In this document: piece after piece, positions 11,018 through 20,024 of the stretch
Layout: each line of letters starts with the position of its first letter
Position numbering within the stretch: the first letter of the stretch is position 1
Origin: Gammaproteobacteria bacterium
GTDB lineage: Bacteria > Pseudomonadota > Gammaproteobacteria > Burkholderiales > Gallionellaceae
Assembly: GCA_018814405.1 (NCBI GenBank)
Contig: JAHIZO010000009.1
Span: forward strand, 238,933-302,932
DNA length: 64,000 bases
Direction of reading: 5' to 3'
Position numbers and translations under genes: made by a program
Notes under the pieces: generated by a model
Database searches by the model: none
Told to the model about the DNA's origin: nothing
Seen by the model: the letters and a program-made list of their open reading frames with translations, nothing else

Positions 11018-12196
11018 TTAGAAGATAAGCGCAGAAAACAAACCGACTACGATCAATATGACAATGACCAGTAGCATGTAACCGCCGCCTTTTGTAGGCC
11101 CCTCGGCTCTATTGCGCGCAGAATGCAAATTGCCACCGTGCTTTGGTGCAGCTCGATTGATCTCAGTCAGACTGGGTCGCTCGGTACGAAGCGTTTTCGA
11201 CAGCTCCTCCACTTCTTCCTTACTCGCTGTCATCGCCGCCAAACGCAAAGTCGCCTCATTGGAATCAAAGGACGATGATAGGCCCAGTGCTACCACCGAT
11301 TTGGAATCATCATCACCAGTTGAGCGCGTGATTGTTGTAGAGCGCTTGGCTGCTTGCACTACATCGGTTTCGCGCGGCAATGCTTCACGACAAGCGCGCA
11401 AATCGTTCACCAACTCGTTTGCATTCTGATAACGTGCATCCAGATCCTTTGCCAGCGCCTTGGCGACGATATAGTTCAGCATCTCCGGCACAGCCGAGTT
11501 GGCATTACTGGGCGGCGCGGGAATGGCGTTCAGTGTCTGGTACATGATGGCATTGACGTTCTCGCCGATGAACGGCACTTGCCCGGTCAACATCTCATAC
11601 AGCATCACACCCAAAGAGAAGATATCCGAACGCTGATCGGTTACCTTTCCCAGCACCTGCTCTGGCGACATATATTTAGGCGAACCCAGCACCATACCGG
11701 TCTGGGTGCGCACCGCGGCAGAGGCCATGCGCGCAATACCAAAATCGGTGATCTTTACGTGCCCGTCACGCACAACCATCACATTTGACGGTTTCACATC
11801 GCGATGTACGATCTCATGTTCATGGGCATAGGCCAGCCCCTGCGCCACCTGAATGATGACGTCCAGCACCTGCGAGACGGGCAATGTCTTGTTTTCATTT
11901 AGGACATCACGCAACTCGCGGCCATGCAGATATTCCATGGCGATATAAGCGATGTCGCCAGTTCGACCCACATCGTAAATGGTGACGATATTTGGATGGC
12001 TCAGTCGACCGGCTGCCTTGGCCTCCTGATAGAAGCGCGCCTCATATTCCTCGCGCTCTTCCAAGGCCAAACTTAGATTGATGGTCTTGATCGCCACCTC
12101 GCGATCGATCAATGGATCTCTGGCCTTATAGACGACTCCCATCGCCCCTTGACCTAGCTCGCTGGTGACTTCATAACGACCGAGTTGGCTGATCAT
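11018..12196 (-). CDS. Hanks-type serine/threonine protein kinase, membrane-anchored
   Basis: The 392 aa protein has an N-terminal kinase domain (about 7-275) with the glycine loop GQGAMGVVY, Lys37 in VAIKTI, catalytic HRDVKPSN (D133), DFG (D151) and the activation segment ending GSPKYMSPEQ. All key residues are present, so it should be active. After about 90 disordered residues a single helix at the extreme C-terminus (MLLVIVILIVVGLFSALIF) anchors it with the kinase in the cytoplasm. No PASTA or other sensor domain is seen. It follows a TssQ-like lipoprotein and a cyclase-like protein; the three probably form one unit. Confidence 0.93.
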   Translation of the reverse strand: MISQLGRYEVTSELGQGAMGVVYKARDPLIDREVAIKTINLSLALEEREEYEARFYQEAKAAGRLSHPNIVTIYDVGRTGDIAYIAMEYLHGRELRDVLNENKTLPVSQVLDVIIQVAQGLAYAHEHEIVHRDVKPSNVMVVRDGHVKITDFGIARMASAAVRTQTGMVLGSPKYMSPEQVLGKVTDQRSDIFSLGVMLYEMLTGQVPFIGENVNAIMYQTLNAIPAPPSNANSAVPEMLNYIVAKALAKDLDARYQNANELVNDLRACREALPRETDVVQAAKRSTTITRSTGDDDSKSVVALGLSSSFDSNEATLRLAAMTASKEEVEELSKTLRTERPSLTEINRAAPKHGGNLHSARNRAEGPTKGGGYMLLVIVILIVVGLFSALIF

Positions 12197-12218
12197 GTCG
12201 CGTACTGGCCCCGGATAA

Positions 12219-12626
12219 TTACTTCGAGCCTGCGCCCTTCACGCTGCGGAATACTGGCCCCCATAGTGGATGCCCCGCTTCGGCAGCTGACAACTCGAAA
12301 TCTGGATTGACTTTGAGCACATTTCTGAAGTGATCCCTGCATAGTTTCTGATCTCCAGAAACACAATAAATGAAAGCCAGATATTTGTTTGCCCATAATG
12401 TCTCGTATCGTGTGGCGTACTGGTTTTCCAATACGCCTTGCAACGCGGTTTTGGCATTGACGTAGTTGCCAGTCTCGTACTCGCTGATGCCTTTAGCCAG
12501 ATACCGCTTGGCAACACTATCCCCGAACAGGCGAATGCCGCCACTGCCATCTTCGCAGGTCCCGACCACCGATCCGCAGCCGACAAGCGCCAGCGAACCC
12601 AAGCCCGCAACGATCCAACGTAACAT
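12219..12626 (-). CDS. TssQ-like outer lipoprotein with TPR-like region
   Basis: The 135 aa protein has a lipoprotein signal peptide with lipobox LVGC (Cys17). It then has a TPR-like helical region (YLAKGISEYETGNYVNAKTAL, WANKYLAFIYCVSGDQKLCRDHFRNVL) ending in HPLWGPVF. This pattern fits the TssQ family of T6SS-associated lipoproteins. No T6SS structural gene is in the window, so the name describes the family and not a proven role. It sits between the cyclase-like gene and the kinase gene on the same strand with short gaps. Confidence 0.7.
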   Translation of the reverse strand: MLRWIVAGLGSLALVGCGSVVGTCEDGSGGIRLFGDSVAKRYLAKGISEYETGNYVNAKTALQGVLENQYATRYETLWANKYLAFIYCVSGDQKLCRDHFRNVLKVNPDFELSAAEAGHPLWGPVFRSVKGAGSK

Positions 12627-12651
12627 CCTTCAACTCTCCTATTCGATCAGG

Positions 12652-13836
12652 CTACTGAAAACTGTGCCTGATTTTTATGTTCGCGCCCGGCTTTACCCTT
12701 ATGACTTGCTTGTGTACCGGGAATGTCGAATTTCTGATTTCCAGCGTATGCCGCCCAGCCACTACCTGAAGCTCCATCAATGGCGGACTCACGCCTTGTT
12801 TCTTACCATCCAGATAAATCTCACCCCAAGGCAGGATCGCTAGGCTGATTACAGCCGGACCGCCTGTCGTATCTTCAAGCGTCCGGATACGCGCGCTTTC
12901 CTTCACCCCTTGAATCTTTTTCTCAACCGGTGGTTTTATTACGACCTTAGGCGCGGGTGCGGGCGCAGGAGGCGTTTGAAGAATCTGTTTCGCTGGCTCC
13001 GTCTTTTCAACGGCTGCTATGACCGCCTTTTCCGGCTCAGGTTCACTGCGATGAGCAAGTTTATATACAGCCAACACCGAAGTCGCCAACACCAATGCCG
13101 CCACCCCGGCAAACACTGCGCGTTGCTGCTTGGTCGCACGTTTGAATACCGCCACTGCATGTCGCTCGTACCCGGCAGCCTGGCGCAAAAACTCATACCA
13201 GTAGCGCTTGGATAACGCGACGATTTTTTTTACACCTTCTGCATGTTCAATCTCATCCTCGATCTCCACGCTGCGCTGCGTCGTCGTGAAATCACCCGGA
13301 TAACCGATGGCATAAACCTCATGTTCACGCACATGCTTGTCGGTGCGAGAACCCTGATAATGGAACATACCGGCATATTCCTGCGACAAGCGAGATACCG
13401 CATCGTAGTAAGAGCGCGACACCAGTATCTGCCCGGGATCGGCAAAGCCCATCACGCGCTGCGCCACATTGATTCCATCACCTACGATGTTGGGCTGGTC
13501 GTTGATATCCTTCACCAAACGCACAGGCCCAAGATTGACGCCCATGCGCACCAGCAAGGGCGGCTCCATACGCACACCTTCACCCAGCAAACTGCTGCGA
13601 ACACTCAGCGCAGCCTGCAAGGCGTCCTCGATATCACCCAGAAAACTGATCGCAGCACCATCGCCTGTATCAAGAATGATGCGATCTGCCACCGGAACAT
13701 CACGAATAGCGATGGACAGGAAGGCGTTGAAACGCTCCTTCAGTGATATCTGGCCTGACACGGACTTCTTCGAATATTCGACGATATCCAGGAAAAAGAC
13801 CGAGCAAACGATGGTTTTATTACCTCTTTGTTCCAT
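12652..13836 (-). CDS. Class III adenylate/guanylate cyclase-like protein with C-terminal PEGA domain
   Basis: The 394 aa protein starts with a class III nucleotide cyclase domain (about 5-180). The metal-binding Asp residues are present (D17 in FFLDIVEYS and D59 in DTGDG), as are the transition-state Asn and Arg (N123 and R127 in GINVAQR). The Lys that normally selects ATP, just before the second Asp, is Leu here, so the substrate is unclear. One membrane helix lies at about 240-260, followed by a Pro/Ala-rich linker and a PEGA-like domain (about 325-390: GEIYLDGKKQGVSPP, VAGRHTLEIRN), presumably periplasmic. It is the first gene of a unit with the TssQ-like protein and the kinase. Confidence 0.85.
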   Translation of the reverse strand: MEQRGNKTIVCSVFFLDIVEYSKKSVSGQISLKERFNAFLSIAIRDVPVADRIILDTGDGAAISFLGDIEDALQAALSVRSSLLGEGVRMEPPLLVRMGVNLGPVRLVKDINDQPNIVGDGINVAQRVMGFADPGQILVSRSYYDAVSRLSQEYAGMFHYQGSRTDKHVREHEVYAIGYPGDFTTTQRSVEIEDEIEHAEGVKKIVALSKRYWYEFLRQAAGYERHAVAVFKRATKQQRAVFAGVAALVLATSVLAVYKLAHRSEPEPEKAVIAAVEKTEPAKQILQTPPAPAPAPKVVIKPPVEKKIQGVKESARIRTLEDTTGGPAVISLAILPWGEIYLDGKKQGVSPPLMELQVVAGRHTLEIRNSTFPVHKQVIRVKPGANIKIRHSFQ

Positions 13837-13933
13837 GTGTCCTATCTGTCATTCGCGTTTTATCTACGAAAACCGCAGAGACCGCCCAAAATAACCTGCC
13901 GGATTCTAACGACACTAGTGCTTTACCGCCAGT

Positions 13934-14758
13934 TCAATTTTTCCGCACCTTGGCCCGGGTCATCTTACTTGGCCGCACATCTGGGCGCTGTTGCCGCGGC
14001 GCGGGGACTGGTAGGTCGACCCACTCCATAATGGCCCTTACCTCACCCTCCCCCAGCTCCGCCATCATGCCACGCTTGATACGGGGCGGCAGATTGACGA
14101 TACCGAACCTGACGCGCATCAAACGACTGACCGGCAGGCCCAAGGCCTCGAAGGTGCGACGCACCTCGCGATTGCGCCCCTCCTTGATCACGATGCGGTA
14201 CCAGTGATTGAAACCTTCCCCGCCTTCGTCGCTCAGTTTATCGAACTTAACAAAGCCATCTTCCAATTCAATACCCTTGCTGACCATCTGTTTCATCTGG
14301 TCCGGCGACATCTCACCCTGTACGCGCACTGCATACTCACGCTCGACTTCAAAACGCGGGTGCATCAAACGGTTCGCCAATTCTCCCGAAGTCGTGAAGA
14401 TCAGCAAGCCACTGGTATTGAAATCCAGACGCCCGATGGCGATCCACTTCTGACCGCGCAATCGCGGTAACTCATCAAATACATTGGCCCTGCCATCTGG
14501 ATCATCCCGACTGACGATCTCACCTTCCTGCTTGTGATAGAGCAGCACGCGCGGCAATTGCGGCTCAGCCTCCAGCTTCAAGCGGATATTGCGACCATCC
14601 ACCTGCACACGATCCCCCTCCGCGATACGCACACCCAAGGTCGCCACGATTCCGTTCACCGTAATGCGCCCAGCAGAAATCCACGCTTCCATCTCGCGAC
14701 GAGAACCCACTCCGGCCTGCGCCAGCACCTTCTGCAACCGTTCACCCTGCTCACTCAT
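13934..14758 (-). CDS. rluB: 23S rRNA pseudouridine synthase RluB
   Basis: RluB makes pseudouridine 2605 in 23S rRNA. The 274 aa protein has an N-terminal S4 RNA-binding domain ([19 protein letters not shown]) and the RsuA-family catalytic motif [14 protein letters not shown] with its Asp. The pattern [19 protein letters not shown] is the family signature near the C-terminus, which ends in a basic tail. It overlaps recR by 4 nt. RluB rather than RsuA, RluE or RluF is inferred from length, tail and gene order. Confidence 0.88.
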   Translation of the reverse strand: MSEQGERLQKVLAQAGVGSRREMEAWISAGRITVNGIVATLGVRIAEGDRVQVDGRNIRLKLEAEPQLPRVLLYHKQEGEIVSRDDPDGRANVFDELPRLRGQKWIAIGRLDFNTSGLLIFTTSGELANRLMHPRFEVEREYAVRVQGEMSPDQMKQMVSKGIELEDGFVKFDKLSDEGGEGFNHWYRIVIKEGRNREVRRTFEALGLPVSRLMRVRFGIVNLPPRIKRGMMAELGEGEVRAIMEWVDLPVPAPRQQRPDVRPSKMTRAKVRKN

Positions 14759-15354
14759 ACTGCTATCTCTCGCCTCTCGAATACGGCTTGCGCCAGTGTG
14801 CCGCTATCCACATGCTCCAGTTCGCCGCCTACCGGCAAACCTCGTGCGATACGCGACACTTTGATTCCTTGTGCACTCAGCAAAGTCGCCAAATAGTGCG
14901 CTGTCGCTTCACCTTCAACCGTGAAATTGGTCGCCAAGATGACTTCGCATTCCAGCTCTTGCGCGCGCTTAACCAAGCGTTCCAGAGGCAATTCGCGCGC
15001 GCCCACGCCATCCAGCGGCGACAAGCGCCCCATCAATACGAAATACATACCTCGATAACATTGCGCCTGCTCCATCATCAGCAGGTCGGCCGGCATCTCC
15101 ACCACACACAACAGATCTCCCTCCCGTTGCGCAGAACTGCACATGGAACAGATATCTTGCTCGGAAAAATTGTTGCATTTGCTGCAATGTTTGACGCTCT
15201 CGACCGCATGGCCGAGAGCATGGGCAAGATGCATCGCACCTGTTCGGTCGCGCTGCAACAGGTGATACGCCATACGTTGCGCTGACTTCGGGCCCACACC
15301 GGGCAAGCAACGCAAGGCAGCGATCAAATCTTCCAGACTGGAAGGTGTCTTCAT
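14755..15354 (-). CDS. recR: Recombination mediator RecR
   Basis: RecR works with RecO (whose gene is at the left edge of this window) to load RecA at gaps. The 199 aa protein has a helix-hairpin-helix ([13 protein letters not shown]) and a four-Cys zinc finger ([16 protein letters not shown]). A Toprim domain follows, beginning at [13 protein letters not shown]. The order dnaX-ybaB-recR is classic. It starts directly after the ybaB stop codon. Confidence 0.97.
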   Translation of the reverse strand: MKTPSSLEDLIAALRCLPGVGPKSAQRMAYHLLQRDRTGAMHLAHALGHAVESVKHCSKCNNFSEQDICSMCSSAQREGDLLCVVEMPADLLMMEQAQCYRGMYFVLMGRLSPLDGVGARELPLERLVKRAQELECEVILATNFTVEGEATAHYLATLLSAQGIKVSRIARGLPVGGELEHVDSGTLAQAVFERREIAV

Positions 15355-15672
15355 TTAGAACGGCAAGCTCATGCCTGGAGGCAGTTTGGCCGTGAAGCCG
15401 CTCATGCGCTGTTCGGTCGTCTGAGCCGCCTTTTTGTTGGCGTCATTGACTGCGGCAACGATCAGGTCTTCCAGCATCTCCTTGTCGTCCATCACGCTGT
15501 CGTCCAGCGTCACACGGCGCAGTTCATGCGCGCAGGTCATGGTCACTTTGACCATGCCGGAGCCGGACTGACCTTCCACCTCGACGGTGGCCAGTTCATC
15601 TTGTGCCTTCTTCATGTTCGCCTGCATCTGTTGCGCCTGCTTCATCAGCCCGGCCAATCCGCCCTTCATCAT
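15355..15672 (-). CDS. ybaB: YbaB/EbfC nucleoid-associated protein
   Basis: This small dimeric DNA-binding protein is encoded between dnaX and recR in most bacteria. The start [17 protein letters not shown] and the [19 protein letters not shown] core match the family. The length is 105 aa from the ATG at 15672, which has GGAGG nine bases upstream. A TTG six bases further out is too close to that site. The C-terminus ends LPPGMSLPF, as usual in proteobacteria. Confidence 0.94.
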   Translation of the reverse strand: MMKGGLAGLMKQAQQMQANMKKAQDELATVEVEGQSGSGMVKVTMTCAHELRRVTLDDSVMDDKEMLEDLIVAAVNDANKKAAQTTEQRMSGFTAKLPPGMSLPF

Positions 15673-15688
15673 CTCCAACTTCCTCCAG

Positions 15689-17320
15689 TTAAACGGGTCT
15701 GATCGACCCTTCTATCAATTGTGCGCCCAGCATCGTCTGCGCATCGCGCACGAATGCATCCTGCCGAATCGCGTCTTCAGCCTGCTGCTGACGGTTCTGT
15801 TTATCTTGCTGCTCGACCACCGCAGGGGTCGTCACCTCGTTCGTCGCACTCAACTCGACCTCCAGCCTGACCGGGCGCGCGAAATACTCACTCAGCGCAG
15901 CCTGCAGTTTCTCGTGGGCGATCTTGTTGCTCTGCAGATGCTTATGCTGCGGCGGCAGATGCAGCTGCACCCGCCCCTCAGTGAAACTGGCCAACAAGCT
16001 GTTCTTGGCCAACTGCAGCGCCATACCCGACAGATTGAGCTGGGCCAGCAAGGCATTCCAATCTAGATCGGCACCGACCGACATCACAGGCGCAGCTACG
16101 GGCTTAGCAGGGGCTGGCGCCCTCTCTTGAGCAACGCTTGCTGCCGGCGCTGCTTCCGCTACAGCCCGCGGTGCGCCTGCAGCCGGTGCGCCGCGCGGGG
16201 CCGCTTGCTGGACACTTGTGCTATTACCTGCAGCCTGCGGCGCAAATGCCAGCATACGCAGCAAAGTCATGGTAAATCCAGCGTATTCGTCCGGTGCCAG
16301 TTCGATCTCATTCCGCCCGTGGATGGCGATCTGATAATTCAGTTGTATCTCTTCAGGTGTGAACTGCTGCGCCAGCTCCATCAAACGCACGCGCTCCGGC
16401 TCGTCATCAGGAATGGCTTGCGGGATGGTCTGCGCCAAAGCGATGCGATGCAGCAAAGTCGCCATATCCTGCAAGGCAGCCTCGAACGCAATACTGCGCA
16501 TCGACATATCGTCAGCGATGCGCAGCAAGCCAGGGCCATCACCCGCACGCAGGGTTTGCATCAGATCGAACAGATAACCCTGATCGATCGCGCCCAGCAT
16601 GGTGCGTACCAGCGCCTCGTCCACCTTGCCGGATGAATAGGCGATGGCCTGATCCATCAGGCTCAGCGCGTCGCGCATACTGCCCTGCGCGGCGCGCGCC
16701 ACCAGATTCAATGCGCCGTTCTCAAACGGGATACCTTCCTGCCCCAACACATATTGCAGATGCGACACGATCAGTGCAGGCGGCATCTGCTTAAGATTGA
16801 ATTGCAGGCAGCGCGACAGTACAGTGACCGGAATCTTCTGTGGATCGGTGGTGGCGAGGATGAACTTCACATGCGCAGGCGGCTCTTCCAGCGTCTTCAA
16901 CATGGCGTTGAAAGCTGACTTCGACAGCATGTGCACTTCGTCGATGATGTAGACCTTGAAACGGCCGCTGGTCGGCGCATACAGCGCACTTTCCAGCAGC
17001 TCGCGCATATTGTCGACCTGGGTGTTGGATGCAGCATCCAGCTCAATCAGATCGACGAAACGCCCGCTATCGATCTCCTTGCAGGCACTGCATACACCGC
17101 ATGGCTCGGCGGTGACGCCGGATTCACAATTCAGGGATTTGGCGAAGATGCGAGCGATGGTGGTCTTGCCCACGCCGCGCGTGCCGGTGAACAGATAGGC
17201 ATGATGCAGACGGTTCTGCAGCAGCGCGTTGCTCAGCGCCTGCACCACGTGCTCCTGCCCGGCCAATTGGGCGAAGTTCCTGGGACGCCATTTGCGTGCT
17301 AATACCGAAGTCGCCGACAT
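15689..17320 (-). CDS. dnaX: DNA polymerase III subunits gamma and tau
   Basis: DnaX is the clamp-loader ATPase of the replisome. It begins [18 protein letters not shown]. Walker A is GTRGVGKTT, the zinc finger spans [16 protein letters not shown], Walker B/DExx is IIDEVHML, and the sensor region [16 protein letters not shown] follows. After residue 380 comes an Ala/Pro-rich linker and the tau C-terminal domain. An open frame extends 53 codons further upstream but would run through the 4.5S RNA gene, so I chose the ATG at 17320 (543 aa). I saw no obvious A-rich slippery site for a gamma frameshift. Confidence 0.96.
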   Translation of the reverse strand: MSATSVLARKWRPRNFAQLAGQEHVVQALSNALLQNRLHHAYLFTGTRGVGKTTIARIFAKSLNCESGVTAEPCGVCSACKEIDSGRFVDLIELDAASNTQVDNMRELLESALYAPTSGRFKVYIIDEVHMLSKSAFNAMLKTLEEPPAHVKFILATTDPQKIPVTVLSRCLQFNLKQMPPALIVSHLQYVLGQEGIPFENGALNLVARAAQGSMRDALSLMDQAIAYSSGKVDEALVRTMLGAIDQGYLFDLMQTLRAGDGPGLLRIADDMSMRSIAFEAALQDMATLLHRIALAQTIPQAIPDDEPERVRLMELAQQFTPEEIQLNYQIAIHGRNEIELAPDEYAGFTMTLLRMLAFAPQAAGNSTSVQQAAPRGAPAAGAPRAVAEAAPAASVAQERAPAPAKPVAAPVMSVGADLDWNALLAQLNLSGMALQLAKNSLLASFTEGRVQLHLPPQHKHLQSNKIAHEKLQAALSEYFARPVRLEVELSATNEVTTPAVVEQQDKQNRQQQAEDAIRQDAFVRDAQTMLGAQLIEGSIRPV

Positions 17321-17374
17321 ATCGCCTCTCGCCCAACTGTTAACCACATCGAGTGTGACACCCTCGAACATAAG

Positions 17375-17477
17375 GAGGCGAGCCTTACCCCCGGCACTTA
17401 CAGACATCAGCTGTGGCTGCTTCCTTCCGGACCTGACCAGATTCACTGCGCCGCAATGCGGGGAGACCCGCCAAACC
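17375..17477 (-). ncRNA. ffs: 4.5S RNA, signal recognition particle RNA
   Basis: The minus strand carries the SRP-RNA apical domain GGTCAGGTCCGGAAGGAAGC (about 17442-17423), with the GGAA tetraloop and the Ffh-binding asymmetric loop. Flanking arms close the hairpin: GGCGGGTC (17472-17465) pairs with GGCTCGCC (17385-17378), and TCCCCGC pairs with the GCCGGGGG side. It is about 100 nt long, the bacterial small type. It partners with Ffh and with FtsY, which is encoded at 32305. It lies between fumarase and dnaX. Ends are approximate. Confidence 0.93.
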
Positions 17478-17512
17478 ATTGAAACCTCGCAACAACTGCG
17501 AAGCCTCGAAAA

Positions 17513-19033
17513 CTATACCTGCTTGACCGGGATCATCCCGATCCTTTGCTTCCATTCCGCCGGCCCGATCTCGTGCACTGCACGGCCTTGCGTATCGACC
17601 GCTACAGTCACCGGCATGTCCTGCACCTCGAACTCGTAGATGGCTTCCATGCCAAGATCGGCGAAGGCCACCACTTTCGCGTGCTTGATCGCCTGCGCCA
17701 CCAGATAGGCCGCGCCGCCAACTGCCATCAGATAGACCGCTGCGTGTTTCTTGATCGCTTCCAGACCGACCTTGCCGCGCTCCGCCTTGCCGATCATGCC
17801 GATCAAACCGGTCTGCGCCAACATGGTCTCGGTGAACTTGTCCATGCGTGTCGCCGTCGTCGGTCCGGCGGGCCCGACCACTTCGTCGCGCACCGGATCG
17901 ACCGGGCCGACATAGTAAATGAATCGACCCTTGAAATCCACCGGAAGCGGCTCGCCTTTGGCCAACATATCCACCATGCGCTTGTGCGCCGCATCGCGTC
18001 CGGTCAGCAGTTTTCCGCTCAACAACAAGGTCTCACCCGGTTGCCATTGGGCGATGTCCGCCGGCGTCACCGTATCCAGATCCACACGGCGCGACTCCGG
18101 CGATGGCGCCCAATGTACATCGGGGTAATCTTCCAGTTTGGGTGCCTCAAAACTTGCCGATCCGCTACCATCCAGCGAGAAATGCACATGACGCGTCGCC
18201 GCACAGTTCGGGATCAGCGCCACAGGTTTGGAAGCCGCATGCGTCGGGTAATCCAGTATCTTCACGTCCAGCACGGTGGTCAGCCCACCCAGCCCCTGCG
18301 CCCCGATGCCCAATGCGTTCACCTTGTCATACAGTTCGATGCGCAATTCCTCGATACGGTTCTGCGCCCCGCGCGCCTTGAGTTCGGTCATGTCGATGGG
18401 CTGCATCAACGCCTCTTTCGCAAGCAACATCGCCTTCTCTGCCGTGCCGCCGATGCCGATGCCAAGCTGTCCCGGTGGACACCAGCCTGCGCCCATGCCA
18501 GGTAACTGGCTGAGCACCCATTCCGCGACGTCGTCACTGGGATTGAGCATGGCGAAGCGCGACTTGTTCTCGGAACCACCGCCTTTGGCCGCAACATCCA
18601 CTTCTATCGTATCGCCCGGCACCAACTCGAAATGCACCACGGCGGGCGTGTTGTCGCCCGTATTCTTGCGCCGCCCGGCCGGGTCGGCCACGATGGAAGC
18701 ACGCAACACATTGTCCGGCTCAAGATAGGCACGGCGCACGCCCTCGTTCACCATCTCGGTGACACTCATGGTCGCGTCTTGCCAGCGCACATCCATACCC
18801 ACCTTCACGAAGGCAACCACGATGCCCGTGTCCTGACAGATTGGACGCTTACCCACGGCACACATGCGCGAGTTGGTCAGGATCTGCGCCATCGCATCCT
18901 TGGCGGCGAGCGATTCTTCGCGCCGGTAGGCTTCGGCCAACGATTGCACGTAGTCCTGCGGGTGGTAATAGGAGATGAATTGCAACGCGTCGGCGATGCT
19001 TTCGATGAAATCCTGTTGGCGGATAGCGGTCAT
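17513..19033 (-). CDS. Class I (iron-sulfur) fumarate hydratase
   Basis: This enzyme interconverts fumarate and malate in the TCA cycle using a 4Fe-4S cluster. The 506 aa single-chain form joins the alpha part (CQDTGIVVAFVKVGM, TGDNTPAVVHFELVPG, AAKGGGSENKSRFAMLNP) and the beta part (GPAGPTTATRMDKF, IGKAERG). Conserved Cys residues in RPICQDTG, GAGWCPPGQLG and PNCAATRH suit cluster ligation. The oxygen-sensitive class fits a low-oxygen lifestyle. The gene name fumA or fumB is arbitrary here. Confidence 0.93.
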   Translation of the reverse strand: MTAIRQQDFIESIADALQFISYYHPQDYVQSLAEAYRREESLAAKDAMAQILTNSRMCAVGKRPICQDTGIVVAFVKVGMDVRWQDATMSVTEMVNEGVRRAYLEPDNVLRASIVADPAGRRKNTGDNTPAVVHFELVPGDTIEVDVAAKGGGSENKSRFAMLNPSDDVAEWVLSQLPGMGAGWCPPGQLGIGIGGTAEKAMLLAKEALMQPIDMTELKARGAQNRIEELRIELYDKVNALGIGAQGLGGLTTVLDVKILDYPTHAASKPVALIPNCAATRHVHFSLDGSGSASFEAPKLEDYPDVHWAPSPESRRVDLDTVTPADIAQWQPGETLLLSGKLLTGRDAAHKRMVDMLAKGEPLPVDFKGRFIYYVGPVDPVRDEVVGPAGPTTATRMDKFTETMLAQTGLIGMIGKAERGKVGLEAIKKHAAVYLMAVGGAAYLVAQAIKHAKVVAFADLGMEAIYEFEVQDMPVTVAVDTQGRAVHEIGPAEWKQRIGMIPVKQV

Positions 19034-19130
19034 GTCGATGCCTCGATGTGTGATGGCCGATTATGGAAGTGTGAGCAGTCAGCGTCAAACGGTTAGAATG
19101 CGCGCCTCATCACAACTCCCGACTCCCAGT

Positions 19131-20024
19131 ATGGCGATTCAATGGTTCCCCGGACACATGACCTCGGCGAAGAAAAAAGCGACCGAGACCATGGAGCGCA
19201 TCGATGTCGTCATCGAGGTGCTGGATGCGCGCGTGCCCGAGGCCTGCAGCAATCCGATGCTGCGCGAGATGCGCGAACACCGGCAGCGCCCCTGCCTCAA
19301 GGTCTTGAACAAGGCCGATCTGGCCGATCCGGTTGTGACCAAGGCATGGCTGGACTATTTCAACAGCCAGAAAAACGTAAAAGCGATTGCTTTGTCCTGC
19401 AAGAAGCTTGGCGAAGCGGCGAAGATACCCAAACTCTGCCTGCCATTGGCACCGCATCGCGGCACCACCATCAAGCCCTTGCGCATGATGGTGATGGGCA
19501 TCCCCAACGTGGGCAAATCCACCTTCATCAATGCCCTGCTCAAACGCCGCACAGCGGCGGTGGGTGATGAACCCGCGATAACCAAGAACCTGCAACACTT
19601 CGACCTCAGCGACACCATGCAGCTGACGGACACCCCGGGCATGATGTGGCCCAAGATCGAACACGAGAGCGACGGCATACTACTCGCCGCCAGCAATCTG
19701 ATCGGCCGCAATGCTTATGATGAAAGCGAAGTCGCGAGCTACCTTGGCGACTTGCTGACCGCCCACTACCCCGTTTTGCTTGAACAGCGCTACAAGTCGC
19801 CTATGCAAGGGCTGGATGGCGTAGCGCTCATCGAGACCATCGCCCGCAAACGCGGCTATCGCATCAAGGGACAGGAATTCGATCTGGAGAAAGCAGCCAT
19901 CACACTGCTACAAGATTATCGCAGTGGTGCCATTGGACGCATCAGCCTAGAGACACCATCATCGCGTGCGCAGATGTTGGCTGCATCAGAAAATGCTTAT
20001 AATTCACCCCATGATGAAGCTTGA
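19131..20024 (+). CDS. ylqF: YlqF/RbgA-type circularly permuted ribosome biogenesis GTPase
   Basis: GTPases of this family help late 50S assembly. The motif order is permuted: NKADL (G4) comes first, then GIPNVGKSTFINAL (G1) and DTPGM (G3). The N-terminus IQWFPGHMTSAKKK is the family hallmark. I chose the ATG at 19131 (297 aa); an upstream extension in frame has no family similarity. A TAGAATGCGCGCC box lies about 30 nt upstream. It is divergent from fumarase. Confidence 0.92.
   Translation: MAIQWFPGHMTSAKKKATETMERIDVVIEVLDARVPEACSNPMLREMREHRQRPCLKVLNKADLADPVVTKAWLDYFNSQKNVKAIALSCKKLGEAAKIPKLCLPLAPHRGTTIKPLRMMVMGIPNVGKSTFINALLKRRTAAVGDEPAITKNLQHFDLSDTMQLTDTPGMMWPKIEHESDGILLAASNLIGRNAYDESEVASYLGDLLTAHYPVLLEQRYKSPMQGLDGVALIETIARKRGYRIKGQEFDLEKAAITLLQDYRSGAIGRISLETPSSRAQMLAASENAYNSPHDEA
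19977..20003 (+). promoter_or_regulatory. Candidate mlaA promoter inside the end of ylqF
   Basis: A perfect TATAAT (19998-20003) with TTGGCT 15 nt upstream lies 7 nt before the mlaA ATG at 20011. The start of transcription would fall almost on the ATG, which implies a leaderless or very short-leader message. No Shine-Dalgarno is seen before that ATG, which agrees. The spacer is short, so this is tentative. Confidence 0.4.

Noticed and set aside
11018..13836. Part of a type VI secretion locus
   Set aside because: Only the TssQ-like lipoprotein points that way. No tssB, tssC, hcp, vgrG, clpV or tssM gene is in the window.
17321..17479. N-terminal extension of DnaX by 53 codons
   Set aside because: This DNA is the 4.5S RNA gene, and DnaX proteins start at the SVLARKWRP position.
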